From assembly GCA_011065225.1 (NCBI GenBank), contig JAAKFC010000011.1, forward strand, positions 1 to 16,335: a DNA stretch of 16,335 bases, given 5' to 3'. Under the pieces are notes generated by a model that saw only the letters and a program-made list of their open reading frames with translations, searched no databases and had not been told where the DNA came from. The translations under genes were made by a program, and so were the position numbers. The stretch comes from Chlamydiota bacterium. GTDB lineage: Bacteria > Chlamydiota > Chlamydiia > Chlamydiales > Rhabdochlamydiaceae. Shown in pieces: positions 1 to 7,484 of the stretch. Numbering within the stretch: position 1 is the stretch's first letter; the number at the start of each line of letters is the position of its first letter.

Positions 1-654
1 GCCAATTCTTGCCCAATTCTTGAAATCATCCAGGGGAACAATTTTCCGATTTCCCAATCCCCAGTAGCTCTTAGCAAAGAGACGAAACTGATGGCAGTCA
101 CAAATATTCCACCAGAAATAGAGATCTCCTCGCAGCCAAGGAGATCCTTCCGTCCCTTGCCCAATTGCTGCGATCGCAAAAGTACGAAAAGTCCAATAGC
201 ACCCTTGGCTACACTCCTTGCCAATTGCCGTGTGAAATTCAAAATTTCCGCGCGCATGATAAGGAGTGCTTAGGGCCTTTCGCATTCTCGTCGAGGCATC
301 ACGATAGACAAACCCCGTTGTGAGGCTAATGGGATCCCCACAGACATCATCTAGCCAAAGTTTTCGCGCTTGAAAAGCAAAACTGCGATACCCGAAAGAA
401 ACAGGCGTTGTGTCAGCAAATTCGAGCTCTGCTTCAAAATTCCAAGTCTCTGGAGCTGTCACATCAAGCCCAAATGCCAAGACATGCGTGTTGAAAGTCC
501 CTTTTTGTGAAGGGATGGCATTACTGACTTTATTGAAAAAGTTATAATCATAGAGCGGGCGAAAATGCAATTCGAAGCAATCGCCAAACCAAGGTTTTTC
601 CTCCAGACCAAAACAGAAATTCGGCACTAAAAATAAAAAGAGCAATCTTTTCAT
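1..654 (-). CDS. Exported hypothetical protein, C-terminus cut by the window edge
   Basis: An open frame of 218 codons runs from the ATG at 654 to the left edge without a stop. Residues 1-16 (basic MKR, then a hydrophobic stretch ending FCFG) look like a Sec signal peptide. The rest is rich in Trp, Phe and Tyr with alternating polar and hydrophobic residues, as in periplasmic or outer-membrane beta proteins. Six cysteines lie in the presumed mature part (26, 105, 148, 152, 185, 187), including C-x3-C and C-x-C pairs. The start codon overlaps the trxB stop by one base (TGATG), so translation is probably coupled to trxB. I do not recognise the family. Export and an envelope location are inferred from the signal peptide only. 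Confidence 0.72.
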   Translation of the reverse strand, partial: MKRLLFLFLVPNFCFGLEEKPWFGDCFELHFRPLYDYNFFNKVSNAIPSQKGTFNTHVLAFGLDVTAPETWNFEAELEFADTTPVSFGYRSFAFQARKLWLDDVCGDPISLTTGFVYRDASTRMRKALSTPYHARGNFEFHTAIGKECSQGCYWTFRTFAIAAIGQGTEGSPWLRGDLYFWWNICDCHQFRLFAKSYWGLGNRKIVPLDDFKNWARIG

Positions 655-1607
655 CAATCGATGAGTCCTTGCGCACTCAGCCACCTTTCCGCATCGAGTG
701 CTGCCATGCAACCATCCCCAGCTGCAGAGACAGCCTGGCGATAGATATGATCGTGGACATCCCCTGCAGCAAAAACGCCTTCCACACTCGTTGTTGTCGA
801 CCCAGGCGTAACTTTGAGGTATTTATTTTCTTTGAGCTCGAGTTGTCCATCTAGAAAATCAGTATTGGGATTGAATCCAATGGCAAAAAACACACCGCTG
901 GCATCTCTTTTTTGTGTCTGAGCTGATTGTGCATTTTTGAGAGTGACTGATCGGACTATATCATCCCCTTCTACTTTTTCGAGGACATGATTCCAGAGCA
1001 CCTCAATTTTGGGATGTTTCATCGCCCGCTCAGCCATGATTTTGGATGCGCGCAACTGATCGCGGCGATGAACAAGAAAGACTTTGCTCCCGAATTTGGT
1101 GAGGAAGATCGCTTCTTCACAAGCACTATCTCCTCCTCCAATCACATAGAGTTCTTTATCGCGAAAAATCGGAGCAGCACCATCACAGATGGCACAAGCA
1201 GTTACCCCCTTCTGCCAAAATTCCCCATCTCTTGTTCCCTCTACATCCAAGCGATTGGCAGTTGCTCCTGTGGCAATGATGAGAGCTTCCGCCTCGACTT
1301 CAGTCTTACTTCCCACCACTTTAAAAGGACGGTAAGAGAGATCCACTGTCGTCACATCTTCAGTGAGAACCTCAGTCCCAAAGCGCTCCGCTTGCTTCCT
1401 GCAGAGAAGCATCAGCTCAGGGCCCATGATCCCTTCGGGAAAACCCGGGTAGTTTTCCACATCGGTCGTTGTCATGAGCTGTCCACCTGCAGGACCGGAA
1501 AAAAATCCCTCATAGAGAAGAGGCTCGAGATTTGCTCGCGCTGCATAAATGGCAGCAGTATAGCCCGCTGGGCCAGATCCAATAATGACAAGTTTTCTTT
1601 TTTGCAT
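654..1607 (-). CDS. trxB: Thioredoxin reductase
   Basis: Cytoplasmic FAD enzyme that passes electrons from NADPH to thioredoxin. The 317-residue length is normal for the low-molecular-weight bacterial class. Visible motifs are the FAD-binding GSGPAG at residues 10-15, the redox-active C138-A-I-C141-D142, the NADPH-binding GGGDSA at 157-162 with HRR at 180-182, and the C-terminal FAD motif AGDV at 281-284. The ATG at 1607 places the FAD fold at the very N-terminus as expected, with a modest AAAGAAG directly before it. It is divergent from potA across 90 bp. I see no convincing promoter for it. The next gene on this strand overlaps its stop codon by one base, so the two are likely cotranscribed. 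Confidence 0.96.
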   Translation of the reverse strand: MQKRKLVIIGSGPAGYTAAIYAARANLEPLLYEGFFSGPAGGQLMTTTDVENYPGFPEGIMGPELMLLCRKQAERFGTEVLTEDVTTVDLSYRPFKVVGSKTEVEAEALIIATGATANRLDVEGTRDGEFWQKGVTACAICDGAAPIFRDKELYVIGGGDSACEEAIFLTKFGSKVFLVHRRDQLRASKIMAERAMKHPKIEVLWNHVLEKVEGDDIVRSVTLKNAQSAQTQKRDASGVFFAIGFNPNTDFLDGQLELKENKYLKVTPGSTTTSVEGVFAAGDVHDHIYRQAVSAAGDGCMAALDAERWLSAQGLID

Positions 1608-1683
1608 CTTCTTTGCCCAAAGTTCAAAAAGTAAAGTTTTACAAAAAAGACGCTATAAGTTCCAGGAAAATATGGAAATTCTG

Positions 1684-1689
1684 TACAAT
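1684..1689 (+). promoter_or_regulatory. Candidate -10 box of potA, start-proximal
   Basis: TACAAT (five of six matches to TATAAT) ends 8 bases before the GTG start of potA. No good -35 box is found 16-18 bp upstream. With a usual -10 to +1 distance, transcription would begin about two bases before the start codon. No Shine-Dalgarno sequence precedes the GTG. This is weak on its own, but it fits the pattern at fabH, bamA and the right-edge genes. Confidence 0.35.
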
Positions 1690-1697
1690 CCTTACCT

Positions 1698-2789
1698 GTG
1701 CGCAATATCAAACTAGAAGGCTTGTCCAAATCGATTCATGGACAGCTTATTCTCCCGAAAATGGATCTTCTGATCCCAGGCGGCAAGTTTTTTGCTTTGC
1801 TCGGACCCAGTGGTTGTGGGAAGACCACGCTTTTGAGGCTCATCGCAGGGCTTGAGAATGTGGATTCTGGAAAAATCTATCTCGGTGAGGATGATATCAC
1901 ACGCAAACCAATCAATGAAAGACCCATCAACATCGTTTTCCAAAATTATGCCCTTTTTCCCCACCTCAATGTCTTTGAAAATGTCGCTTATAGTCTCCGT
2001 CTCAAAAAAATCCCACGAGAGGTGATCAACCAAAAAGTTTTTAAAATACTTGAAGCATTCCACCTCGAAGCCCATATCTACAAACTCCCCAGCCAGCTCT
2101 CTGGTGGACAACAACAGCGTGTGGCACTAGCCCGCGCCATCATCTACGAGCCCGACGTACTCCTTCTCGATGAACCCCTGGCAGCCCTCGATTTTAAACT
2201 GCGCGAAAAAATGCTCATCGAGCTCATCGATTGGCAAGACAAGCTCGAAACCACCTTCATCTACGTGACCCACGATCAATTTGAAGCACTCGCTGTTGCC
2301 GATCAAATGGCCATCATGAATCACCATGGAGAAATCGAACAAATTGGGACCCCCAAAGAAATTTATGAGTTTCCCCACTCGTCTTTTGTTGCCCGTTTCG
2401 TGGGAACCACAAACATCTGGCATGGCAAACTACGAGAGCTCGACACCGAACCCGAGATCGAAATTCTCGAACTGGGCCGATTTAAAATTTTCATTCCAAA
2501 GAAAAAAGAGTGGATGAAAGAGGGACATGAAATCGTAATGAGCATTCGCCCTGAAAAAATCTTCATCTCAAAAACAGAAGCCAAGAATTTTTCAAATCAA
2601 TTGAAGGGCATCGTCGATTCCATCGTCTATTACGGGCGCTCCACACAATATAATGTAATTCTAGAAAATAAAGATAAAATCCAAGTCTTTGAGCAAAATG
2701 AAGAGCATTTTTCTCATGAAGATATTGACTATGACAATGAGGTCTACCTCTATTGGCAAAAGGAGAATGCAGTTCTGCTCGAAAAATGA
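1698..2789 (+). CDS. potA: Polyamine-type ABC importer, ATP-binding subunit
   Basis: ATPase that powers uptake through PotB and PotC at the inner face of the membrane. The 363 residues show Walker A GPSGCGKT (36-43), Q-loop Gln82, signature LSGGQQ (134-139), Walker B LLLDEP (155-160) and switch His192. A C-terminal region of about 110 residues follows, as in the TOBE-bearing PotA/MalK/UgpC group. The start is GTG: the frame is closed upstream by a stop at 1656 and has no other start codon. No Shine-Dalgarno site is seen. The gene order ATPase, two permeases, binding protein is that of potABCD, and the stop overlaps potB by ATGA. Naming the solute as a polyamine rests on family and gene order. 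Confidence 0.93.
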   Translation: MRNIKLEGLSKSIHGQLILPKMDLLIPGGKFFALLGPSGCGKTTLLRLIAGLENVDSGKIYLGEDDITRKPINERPINIVFQNYALFPHLNVFENVAYSLRLKKIPREVINQKVFKILEAFHLEAHIYKLPSQLSGGQQQRVALARAIIYEPDVLLLDEPLAALDFKLREKMLIELIDWQDKLETTFIYVTHDQFEALAVADQMAIMNHHGEIEQIGTPKEIYEFPHSSFVARFVGTTNIWHGKLRELDTEPEIEILELGRFKIFIPKKKEWMKEGHEIVMSIRPEKIFISKTEAKNFSNQLKGIVDSIVYYGRSTQYNVILENKDKIQVFEQNEEHFSHEDIDYDNEVYLYWQKENAVLLEK

Positions 2790-3664
2790 AGATCGGATTT
2801 CCCTCTACCCCCAGACGCTCTGAGCTCCCTTTCGCTGTTGGCATCCCTGCCCTCATTTGGCAGGTCCTCTTCTTTTATATCCCCCTTTTCCTCATCGTCA
2901 TTTCGAGCTTCCTCAAAATCACAGAAGTGGGAAAAATTGAAGGGCTTACCTTTGAACATATCCGCCTATTTCTCACTCCTACCTACCTCAAAGTCATTCT
3001 AGCCTCTCTTCTGCTAGCCTTATCGAATGCCTGCATCTGCTTTCTCATCGCCTTTCCTCTCGCCTACTTTTTGGCTTTTCGCGGACGCAAATACCGCAAT
3101 ATTTTTCTCTTCTTTCTCATCGTCCCTTTTTGGACCAACTTTCTATTGCACGTTTACGCCTGGTTCTATGTTTTGGAAAATCAGGGTTTCATCAACAACC
3201 TCCTAACGAATATCGGCCTAATCAGCGAACCGCTGCGCATGCTCAATTCCATTCCCGCCATCATGATTATGATGGTGTATTATTATCTTCCCTTCATGGT
3301 TTTGCCCCTCTATACCTCTCTCGAGAGGTTCAATTACACTCTGATCGAAGTATCCTATGATCTTGGCGGAAGTTTTACCGCCACCTTTCGCCGCATTCTC
3401 CTTCCCCTCATCAGCCGCGGGATCAAAGCCGGTTTTTTTCTCGTCTTCATCCCCTCATTTGGAGAGTTCGCCATTCCAGAACTCATGGGTGGCGATAAGC
3501 AAATGTTTGTGGGAACCGTTGTTTCTCAATATATTTTGGGAGAAGGAACAGGCTCACTTGGAGCTGCTTTTACCCTTCTCAGCGGTGTTTTTCTCATCAT
3601 AAGCACGATCTTTCTCTATATCTTGCTAAGCAAGCTTCTTAAGCCAAGAGTACGCCATGGATAA
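2786..3664 (+). CDS. potB: Polyamine-type ABC importer, permease subunit 1
   Basis: Inner-membrane permease of 292 residues with about six hydrophobic segments. Near the C-terminal third it has the cytoplasmic coupling loop of binding-protein-dependent permeases (EVSYDLGGSFTATF, then LPL and G), which docks on PotA. I place the start at the ATG at 2786, which overlaps the potA stop as ATGA. The frame is open further up to a TTG at 2753, but that would add an 11-residue tail inside potA and has no ribosome-binding site. The gene ends inside potC (8-base overlap), implying coupled translation and equal amounts of the two permeases. Confidence 0.93.
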   Translation: MKIGFPSTPRRSELPFAVGIPALIWQVLFFYIPLFLIVISSFLKITEVGKIEGLTFEHIRLFLTPTYLKVILASLLLALSNACICFLIAFPLAYFLAFRGRKYRNIFLFFLIVPFWTNFLLHVYAWFYVLENQGFINNLLTNIGLISEPLRMLNSIPAIMIMMVYYYLPFMVLPLYTSLERFNYTLIEVSYDLGGSFTATFRRILLPLISRGIKAGFFLVFIPSFGEFAIPELMGGDKQMFVGTVVSQYILGEGTGSLGAAFTLLSGVFLIISTIFLYILLSKLLKPRVRHG

Positions 3665-4442
3665 AAAGAGATCGATAGGCAGCATCAGTTCCCTAGTCAT
3701 CATTGCTTGCACCTACCTCTTTCTCTATGTGCCTATCTTCATCCTCATTGTATTTTCCTTTAACATCGATCGCTTCCCCGCGCCATGGAGCCATTTCACC
3801 CTCAAGTGGTACCGCGAGCTCTTCCAAGATATCTATCTTTGGAAAGCCTTTGGCAATTCCCTTATCATTGCTTCATCTGCCACCCTCATCAGCCTTGCCG
3901 CGGGTATTGGACTCATTTTCTACGCTGCTCAAGGAGGGAAAATCGGGAAATTTTTAGGGATGTTCTATGGCAACCTCATCGTCCCTGAAACCGTTTTGGC
4001 CGTCAGCCTCCTTTCCTTTTTCACCATGATCCACATTCCATTGGGGCTCATCACACTCATTCTTGCACATTCCGTCCTCGGCCTTGGTTTCGTCGTCCCC
4101 ATTGTCTATGCTCGATTTCGCGAACTCGATCCCAACCTTTCAGAAGCCTCTTTTGTACTGGGAGCCACCCCCCTGCAAACCTTTTTCAAAGTCACCCTTC
4201 CCTTGCTCCGCCCTGCACTCATCATGACCGCTGTTCTCGTTTTTATTCTCTCCTTTGATGACTTCATCCTCTCCTATTTTTGCGCTGGCAGCACCGCACA
4301 AACCCTTTCTCTCTATATTCTCTCAATGATCCGCACAGGAGTCTCCCCCATCGTCAATGCTCTCTCCTCTGTCCTTCTCTTTTTGAGCTCACTACTTGTC
4401 CTCTTTTTCTTTTCACTTAAAACAAGGATCCGATTCTTCTAA
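3657..4442 (+). CDS. potC: Polyamine-type ABC importer, permease subunit 2
   Basis: Second inner-membrane permease, 261 residues, close to the usual PotC length. It has an N-terminal hydrophobic segment (about residues 12-33), several further membrane segments, and the coupling loop EASFVLGATPLQTFFKV followed by LPLLRPAL. It is expected to pair with PotB to form the channel. The ATG lies 8 bases inside the end of potB, and the stop TAA shares one base with the potD start (TAATG). No separate promoter is visible, so it belongs to the potABCD transcript. Confidence 0.93.
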   Translation: MDKKRSIGSISSLVIIACTYLFLYVPIFILIVFSFNIDRFPAPWSHFTLKWYRELFQDIYLWKAFGNSLIIASSATLISLAAGIGLIFYAAQGGKIGKFLGMFYGNLIVPETVLAVSLLSFFTMIHIPLGLITLILAHSVLGLGFVVPIVYARFRELDPNLSEASFVLGATPLQTFFKVTLPLLRPALIMTAVLVFILSFDDFILSYFCAGSTAQTLSLYILSMIRTGVSPIVNALSSVLLFLSSLLVLFFFSLKTRIRFF

Positions 4443-5509
4443 TGAAATTCGTTAAGCGACTGAGCATCATTTTCCTCTGGATTCTCCTCATCTTCACCGT
4501 TCTTTATTTCCCCACATGGAAAATCTTTCCTACCCAAGAAAAAAGCATCAACATCTTTGCCTGGGGCGATATTCTCAGTTTTGATGTGCTCGCCGACTTT
4601 GAAAAAGAGACCGGAATCAAAGTCAATTTGAGCTTTTATGCCACCAATGAAGAATTGCAAGTCAAAATGCAAGCCACAAAAGGCGTTGGTTACGACCTCA
4701 TCATGCCCTCCAACTACACAATTAAACTCCTAGTCAAAGAAGACCTCCTCAAACCCCTTGACCATGCCAAAATCGATTTTTGGAATGAACTCAATCCCAT
4801 TCTGCTCAATCTTTCCTTTGATCCAGGCAATCGCTACTCGGTCCCCTTTTCATGGGAAATCTATGGGCTTGGCGTTGATCGCAACTTTTTTAAAAATCGC
4901 CCTTTCACACCCTCTTGGAAGGCAATCTATGACAGCGAGATCATCAACTATCGCATTGCCGTGCAAAATGATCCCATCGAAGCCATTGCTTTGGCTGCTT
5001 TCTATCTATTTGGGAAACCAGAAGACATCACTCCTGAAAAGTTTACCCAAATCAAAGACCTCCTTCTCAAGCAACGCAACTGGGTAGAAGCCTATTCCGA
5101 TTTTCGAGCTCCGTACTTCATTGCTACAGGAAACTGCCCCATTGCTGTGACATCCAATTCTTATATCCGCAAAATCCACAACCTTTATCCCAATATCGAT
5201 TTCGTAGTCCCCCAAGAAGGCTCCTTCATTACCATTGAAAACTTTTGTATTCCCAGAGCAAGCACCAAAGAAGAGTACATTTACGAATTTCTCAACTACA
5301 TCTACAGAAAACAGTCCATGAAAATGCATTTCGAAGAATATGGCTATTTCCCCGCCTTCCTTCTCCCATATGAGGAACTCACCGTCCTTCCATACGAAAA
5401 AAAACTCCTCGAGATCACTCCCGAAGAGTTTAATAAGCTCCATTTCTTCAAAAACCTCGTTCCCCAGCAGCAAGTCCGCAACTTTTGGGTTGAGTTGAAA
5501 TCATTTTGA
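4442..5509 (+). CDS. potD: Polyamine-type periplasmic binding protein with altered pocket
   Basis: Solute-binding protein that delivers substrate to PotBC. Its 355 residues compare with 348 in E. coli PotD. Residues 1-30 form a long hydrophobic leader without a lipobox cysteine, so it may be cleaved or stay as a membrane anchor. The fold is recognisable: FAWGD (39-43), FEKETGIKV (53-61), YDLIMPSNY (84-92), and NDPIEA (176-181) with the acidic pair D177 and E180. Aligned by eye to E. coli PotD from memory, W41, S90 and Y92 are kept. The two later pocket tryptophans are not: the IWNGS region is VTSNS here, and the W-x-D of the substrate clamp is T264-x-E266. It is certainly a PotD-family protein, but the ligand is less certain. 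Confidence 0.88.
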   Translation: MKFVKRLSIIFLWILLIFTVLYFPTWKIFPTQEKSINIFAWGDILSFDVLADFEKETGIKVNLSFYATNEELQVKMQATKGVGYDLIMPSNYTIKLLVKEDLLKPLDHAKIDFWNELNPILLNLSFDPGNRYSVPFSWEIYGLGVDRNFFKNRPFTPSWKAIYDSEIINYRIAVQNDPIEAIALAAFYLFGKPEDITPEKFTQIKDLLLKQRNWVEAYSDFRAPYFIATGNCPIAVTSNSYIRKIHNLYPNIDFVVPQEGSFITIENFCIPRASTKEEYIYEFLNYIYRKQSMKMHFEEYGYFPAFLLPYEELTVLPYEKKLLEITPEEFNKLHFFKNLVPQQQVRNFWVELKSF

Positions 5510-5525
5510 GATAGAATTGGAAACT

Positions 5526-5741
5526 TTATATATTCTTTGAATCTTCTTGAGAGTTCAATGCTTCTACGATCTTAGAAACTTTCCCTTCCATTACGGCACA
5601 GAAGATGTTATTTTTTCCAATTGTTTCTAGCAACTCAGCTATATTTGGGTAGGAATTGCCTCCTTTGTCTAAGAAGTTTGTGATAATTGCTCTCACTGTT
5701 GTGTCAATATTACCCTTAGTAGGGGATGATAAAATTAGCAA
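5526..5741 (-). CDS. Possible small hypothetical protein, TTG start
   Basis: A 71-codon frame begins with TTG at 5741, 7 bases after a good AGGAG (5749-5753). The frame cannot extend much further because a stop lies at 5760-5762. The product would be soluble and mixed alpha/beta in composition, with no signal peptide or membrane segment, and I recognise no family. It lies in an AT-richer stretch between potD and the dodecin gene and is transcribed against both. It could be a short real gene, the 3' remnant of a longer decayed gene, or chance. The Shine-Dalgarno site and the reasonable residue mix favour real or recently lost coding, but the evidence is thin. Confidence 0.35.
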   Translation of the reverse strand: MLILSSPTKGNIDTTVRAIITNFLDKGGNSYPNIAELLETIGKNNIFCAVMEGKVSKIVEALNSQEDSKNI

Positions 5742-5807
5742 TTGATGGCTCCTATAAAATCAAATGAAAAAGGGCTACAGCGCTCCTTCACCATGTTTCA
5801 AAAAGTT

Positions 5808-5836
5808 TTGGCATTTAATCACATTTTTCTTATGGT
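5808..5836 (+). promoter_or_regulatory. Sigma-70-type promoter of the dodecin-like gene
   Basis: TTGGCA at 5808-5813 (five of six matches to the -35 consensus) and TATGGT at 5831-5836 (four of six) are separated by exactly 17 bp. Transcription would start near 5843, leaving a leader of about 24 nt that carries AGGAGG at 5855-5860. It is the only promoter in the window with a conventional leader. Confidence 0.5.
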
Positions 5837-5866
5837 GAAATTGAAAAAGTAAATAGGAGGTAAATT

Positions 5867-6064
5867 ATGTCAGTTGCAAAAGTCCTTGAAATCATTTGTG
5901 AAGGAAAAACCATCGAAGAGGCAATCAATTCAGGACTCCAAGAAGTTGGAAAATCTGTCAAAAATATCAAACATGTGGATATCGATCATATCCATGCAAA
6001 TGTAAGTGACAATAAGGTTTCTACCTTTCGAGTCATTGTAAAAATTAGCTTTGTTGTAGAGTAA
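5867..6064 (+). CDS. Dodecin-like small protein without the flavin-stacking tryptophan
   Basis: The 65 residues match the dodecin family in length and pattern: an N-terminal strand (VAKVLEII), a helix with EEAINSGL, then two strands ending VIVKISFVVE. Dodecins assemble as hollow dodecamers that store or buffer flavins and other small molecules. The family's tryptophan, which stacks on the flavin, should fall near residues 36-38. Here the stretch reads K35-H36-V37-D38, and the protein has no tryptophan at all, so flavin binding of the usual kind is doubtful. AGGAGG ends 6 bases before the ATG and predicts strong translation. The next gene starts 4 bases after the stop, so the two are likely cotranscribed. 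Confidence 0.82.
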   Translation: MSVAKVLEIICEGKTIEEAINSGLQEVGKSVKNIKHVDIDHIHANVSDNKVSTFRVIVKISFVVE

Positions 6065-6068
6065 TAGA

Positions 6069-6422
6069 ATGCAACAACCATCAGAAGAGTCTGTCAAAAG
6101 AGAAATTCTAGAGACCCTAGAACATTTGGATATACTCCAAAAGCAAAGCTTGAACCGATTTGATACGCCTGAAATCTATCAAAGAGTTTTTCAATTACTC
6201 GAGATTCTCGAAGCGAAAATGCAGGACCTGAATCATCTTTTTCCAGAGCCTAGCCCAGATACAAATCGCTTGCTGCAAGACCTTTTTTTCAATGTGAAAA
6301 AAATACGAGAATCTACAGAAGATCTAAAATCAACCCCTCAAAAACTCCAGTTTCAAGATGATTTTATTGGGGTGATCGATCGCATTAAAGAAGACCTAAA
6401 CAAATTAGGGAATCAAAAATAA
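6069..6422 (+). CDS. Hypothetical helical protein paired with the dodecin-like gene
   Basis: 117 residues, charged and soluble, with no signal peptide, membrane segment or cysteine. Leu, Ile and Phe recur at three- to four-residue spacing (for example 13-60 and 68-113), which suggests two or three long helices or a coiled coil broken by the proline-containing PEPSPDT near 79-85. I do not recognise the family. It begins 4 bases after the dodecin-like gene with no clear Shine-Dalgarno site of its own, so translation is probably coupled. Its stop codon lies in the first arm of the terminator hairpin at 6421. A role alongside the dodecin-like protein is inferred only from this pairing. Confidence 0.7.
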   Translation: MQQPSEESVKREILETLEHLDILQKQSLNRFDTPEIYQRVFQLLEILEAKMQDLNHLFPEPSPDTNRLLQDLFFNVKKIRESTEDLKSTPQKLQFQDDFIGVIDRIKEDLNKLGNQK

Positions 6423-6441
6423 AGACCCTCTAAGGGTCTTT
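6421..6441. terminator. Rho-independent terminator, probably bidirectional
   Basis: AAAGACCC (6421-6428) and GGGTCTTT (6434-6441) form a perfect 8-bp stem with a 5-base loop. Read on the minus strand, the hairpin runs on into TATTTTT, a good U-tract for ending the fabH-acpP transcript. On the plus strand it ends the dodecin-like operon with a shorter U-run. It sits exactly between two convergent genes, only 5 bases beyond the acpP stop. Confidence 0.68.
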
Positions 6442-6446
6442 ATCAC

Positions 6447-6680
6447 TTATGCTTTCTTTTGCTTGATGTACTCGATGACGTCGTTGATTGTCTTGAGTTT
6501 CTCTGCGTCTTCTTCAGAAATTTCAAAGCCAAAACGTTCTTCAAATGTCATGATGAGCTCTGTCAGATCGAGTGAATCGGCATTGAGATCTTCGACAAAA
6601 GACTTTTCAGAAGTCACATCCGTAGCATCAACTCCAAGTTGTTCAACCACAATGTCTATTACTTCTTTCTCAATCGACAT
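6447..6680 (-). CDS. acpP: Acyl carrier protein
   Basis: Small acidic carrier on which fatty acids are built. The 77 residues contain the phosphopantetheine site NADSLDLTEL, with Ser36 as the attachment point, in a typical four-helix AcpP sequence. The frame is open to an ATG at 6701, which would add seven residues. I prefer the ATG at 6680 because AAAGGA lies 7 bases upstream and the product then matches the usual AcpP length and start. It is the last gene of the fabH-fabD-fabG-acpP operon, 45 bp after fabG, and is followed directly by a terminator. In this window acyl-ACP would be used by FabD, FabG, FabH and LpxD. Confidence 0.95.
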   Translation of the reverse strand: MSIEKEVIDIVVEQLGVDATDVTSEKSFVEDLNADSLDLTELIMTFEERFGFEISEEDAEKLKTINDVIEYIKQKKA

Positions 6681-6687
6681 AAGATTA

Positions 6688-6693
6688 TCCTTT
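6688..6693 (-). promoter_or_regulatory. Shine-Dalgarno site deciding the acpP start
   Basis: AAAGGA on the minus strand, 7 bases before the ATG at 6680. The alternative ATG at 6701 has only GAGGG at a short distance and gives an atypically long N-terminus. Confidence 0.6.
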
Positions 6694-6725
6694 GTATCCA
6701 TATACCCTCTTTGGTTATTTTTTAG

Positions 6726-7484
6726 TTACATCACCATTCCGCCATCTACTGTCAGAACTTGCCCCGTCATATAGGTGGACATATCACTTGCTAAAAAGAG
6801 AGCCGCATTTGCGATCTCTTTTGCATTCCCAATCCTTCCCATTGGAATTTTCTTAAGAATGCCCTCTTTCTGGCCATCGGTCAGTGCATCGGTCATGCGC
6901 GTTGAGATAAATCCCGGCGCAATGCAATTCACACAAATTCCCCTCGTCGCAAGTTCTTGCGCTAGGGATTTTGTAAAGCCAATCACACCTGACTTAGAAG
7001 CAGAATAATTCACCTGCCCTGCATTTCCTGTCAAGCCAACGACAGAAGAAATATTGATGATTTTTCCAGAGCGTGCCTTCATCATAGGACGAACAAGCGC
7101 TTGGCATGTGTTGAAAACGGACTTGAGATTGACGTCAATCACTTCGTCCCAATGCTCTTCGCTCATTTTCATCAGAAGACCATCGCGCGTAATGCCAGCA
7201 TTGTTGACAAGCACGTCAATGGCGCCCCATTTTTCCAAGATGTCTTGAATAGCCGCAGCAATTGCCTGTTTGTCAGAAACATTGACGATTTCAGCGATAA
7301 ACTTTTGTTCATCACTGGCCTTATGAGCAGCAAGCTCTTCAATGACCTGCTCAGCACGCTCTTTATTGGTTCCAAAAATCGCAACACTCGCTCCATGCTC
7401 TGCAAAAGTCAATGCAATCTGCTTGCCAATGCCGGCAGTTCCGCCAGTGATGAGAATGTATTTCCCTTTAAGTAGTTGGTGCAT
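6726..7484 (-). CDS. fabG: 3-oxoacyl-ACP reductase
   Basis: NADPH-dependent reductase for the first reduction in each fatty-acid elongation cycle, acting as a cytoplasmic tetramer. The 252-residue short-chain dehydrogenase has the nucleotide motif TGGTAGIG (13-20), NNAG (94-97), Asn119, and the catalytic Ser147, Tyr160 and Lys164 (YSASK). The start at 7484 lies 17 bases inside the end of fabD and is preceded at 6 bases by GAGGAGG (7491-7497), one of the strongest ribosome-binding sites in the window. acpP follows 45 bp downstream. Confidence 0.96.
   Translation of the reverse strand: MHQLLKGKYILITGGTAGIGKQIALTFAEHGASVAIFGTNKERAEQVIEELAAHKASDEQKFIAEIVNVSDKQAIAAAIQDILEKWGAIDVLVNNAGITRDGLLMKMSEEHWDEVIDVNLKSVFNTCQALVRPMMKARSGKIINISSVVGLTGNAGQVNYSASKSGVIGFTKSLAQELATRGICVNCIAPGFISTRMTDALTDGQKEGILKKIPMGRIGNAKEIANAALFLASDMSTYMTGQVLTVDGGMVM

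Noticed and set aside
987..1634. Long plus-strand frame of 215 codons opposite trxB
   Set aside because: It is the antisense shadow of a well-supported trxB, with no start signals and no recognisable protein.
1660..1677. TTCCA-N8-TGGAA dyad in the trxB-potA gap as an operator
   Set aside because: The arms are only 5 bp and no second copy or promoter geometry supports it.
2753..2785. TTG start for potB 11 codons upstream
   Set aside because: It lies inside potA and has no ribosome-binding site; the ATGA overlap at 2786 is the normal arrangement.
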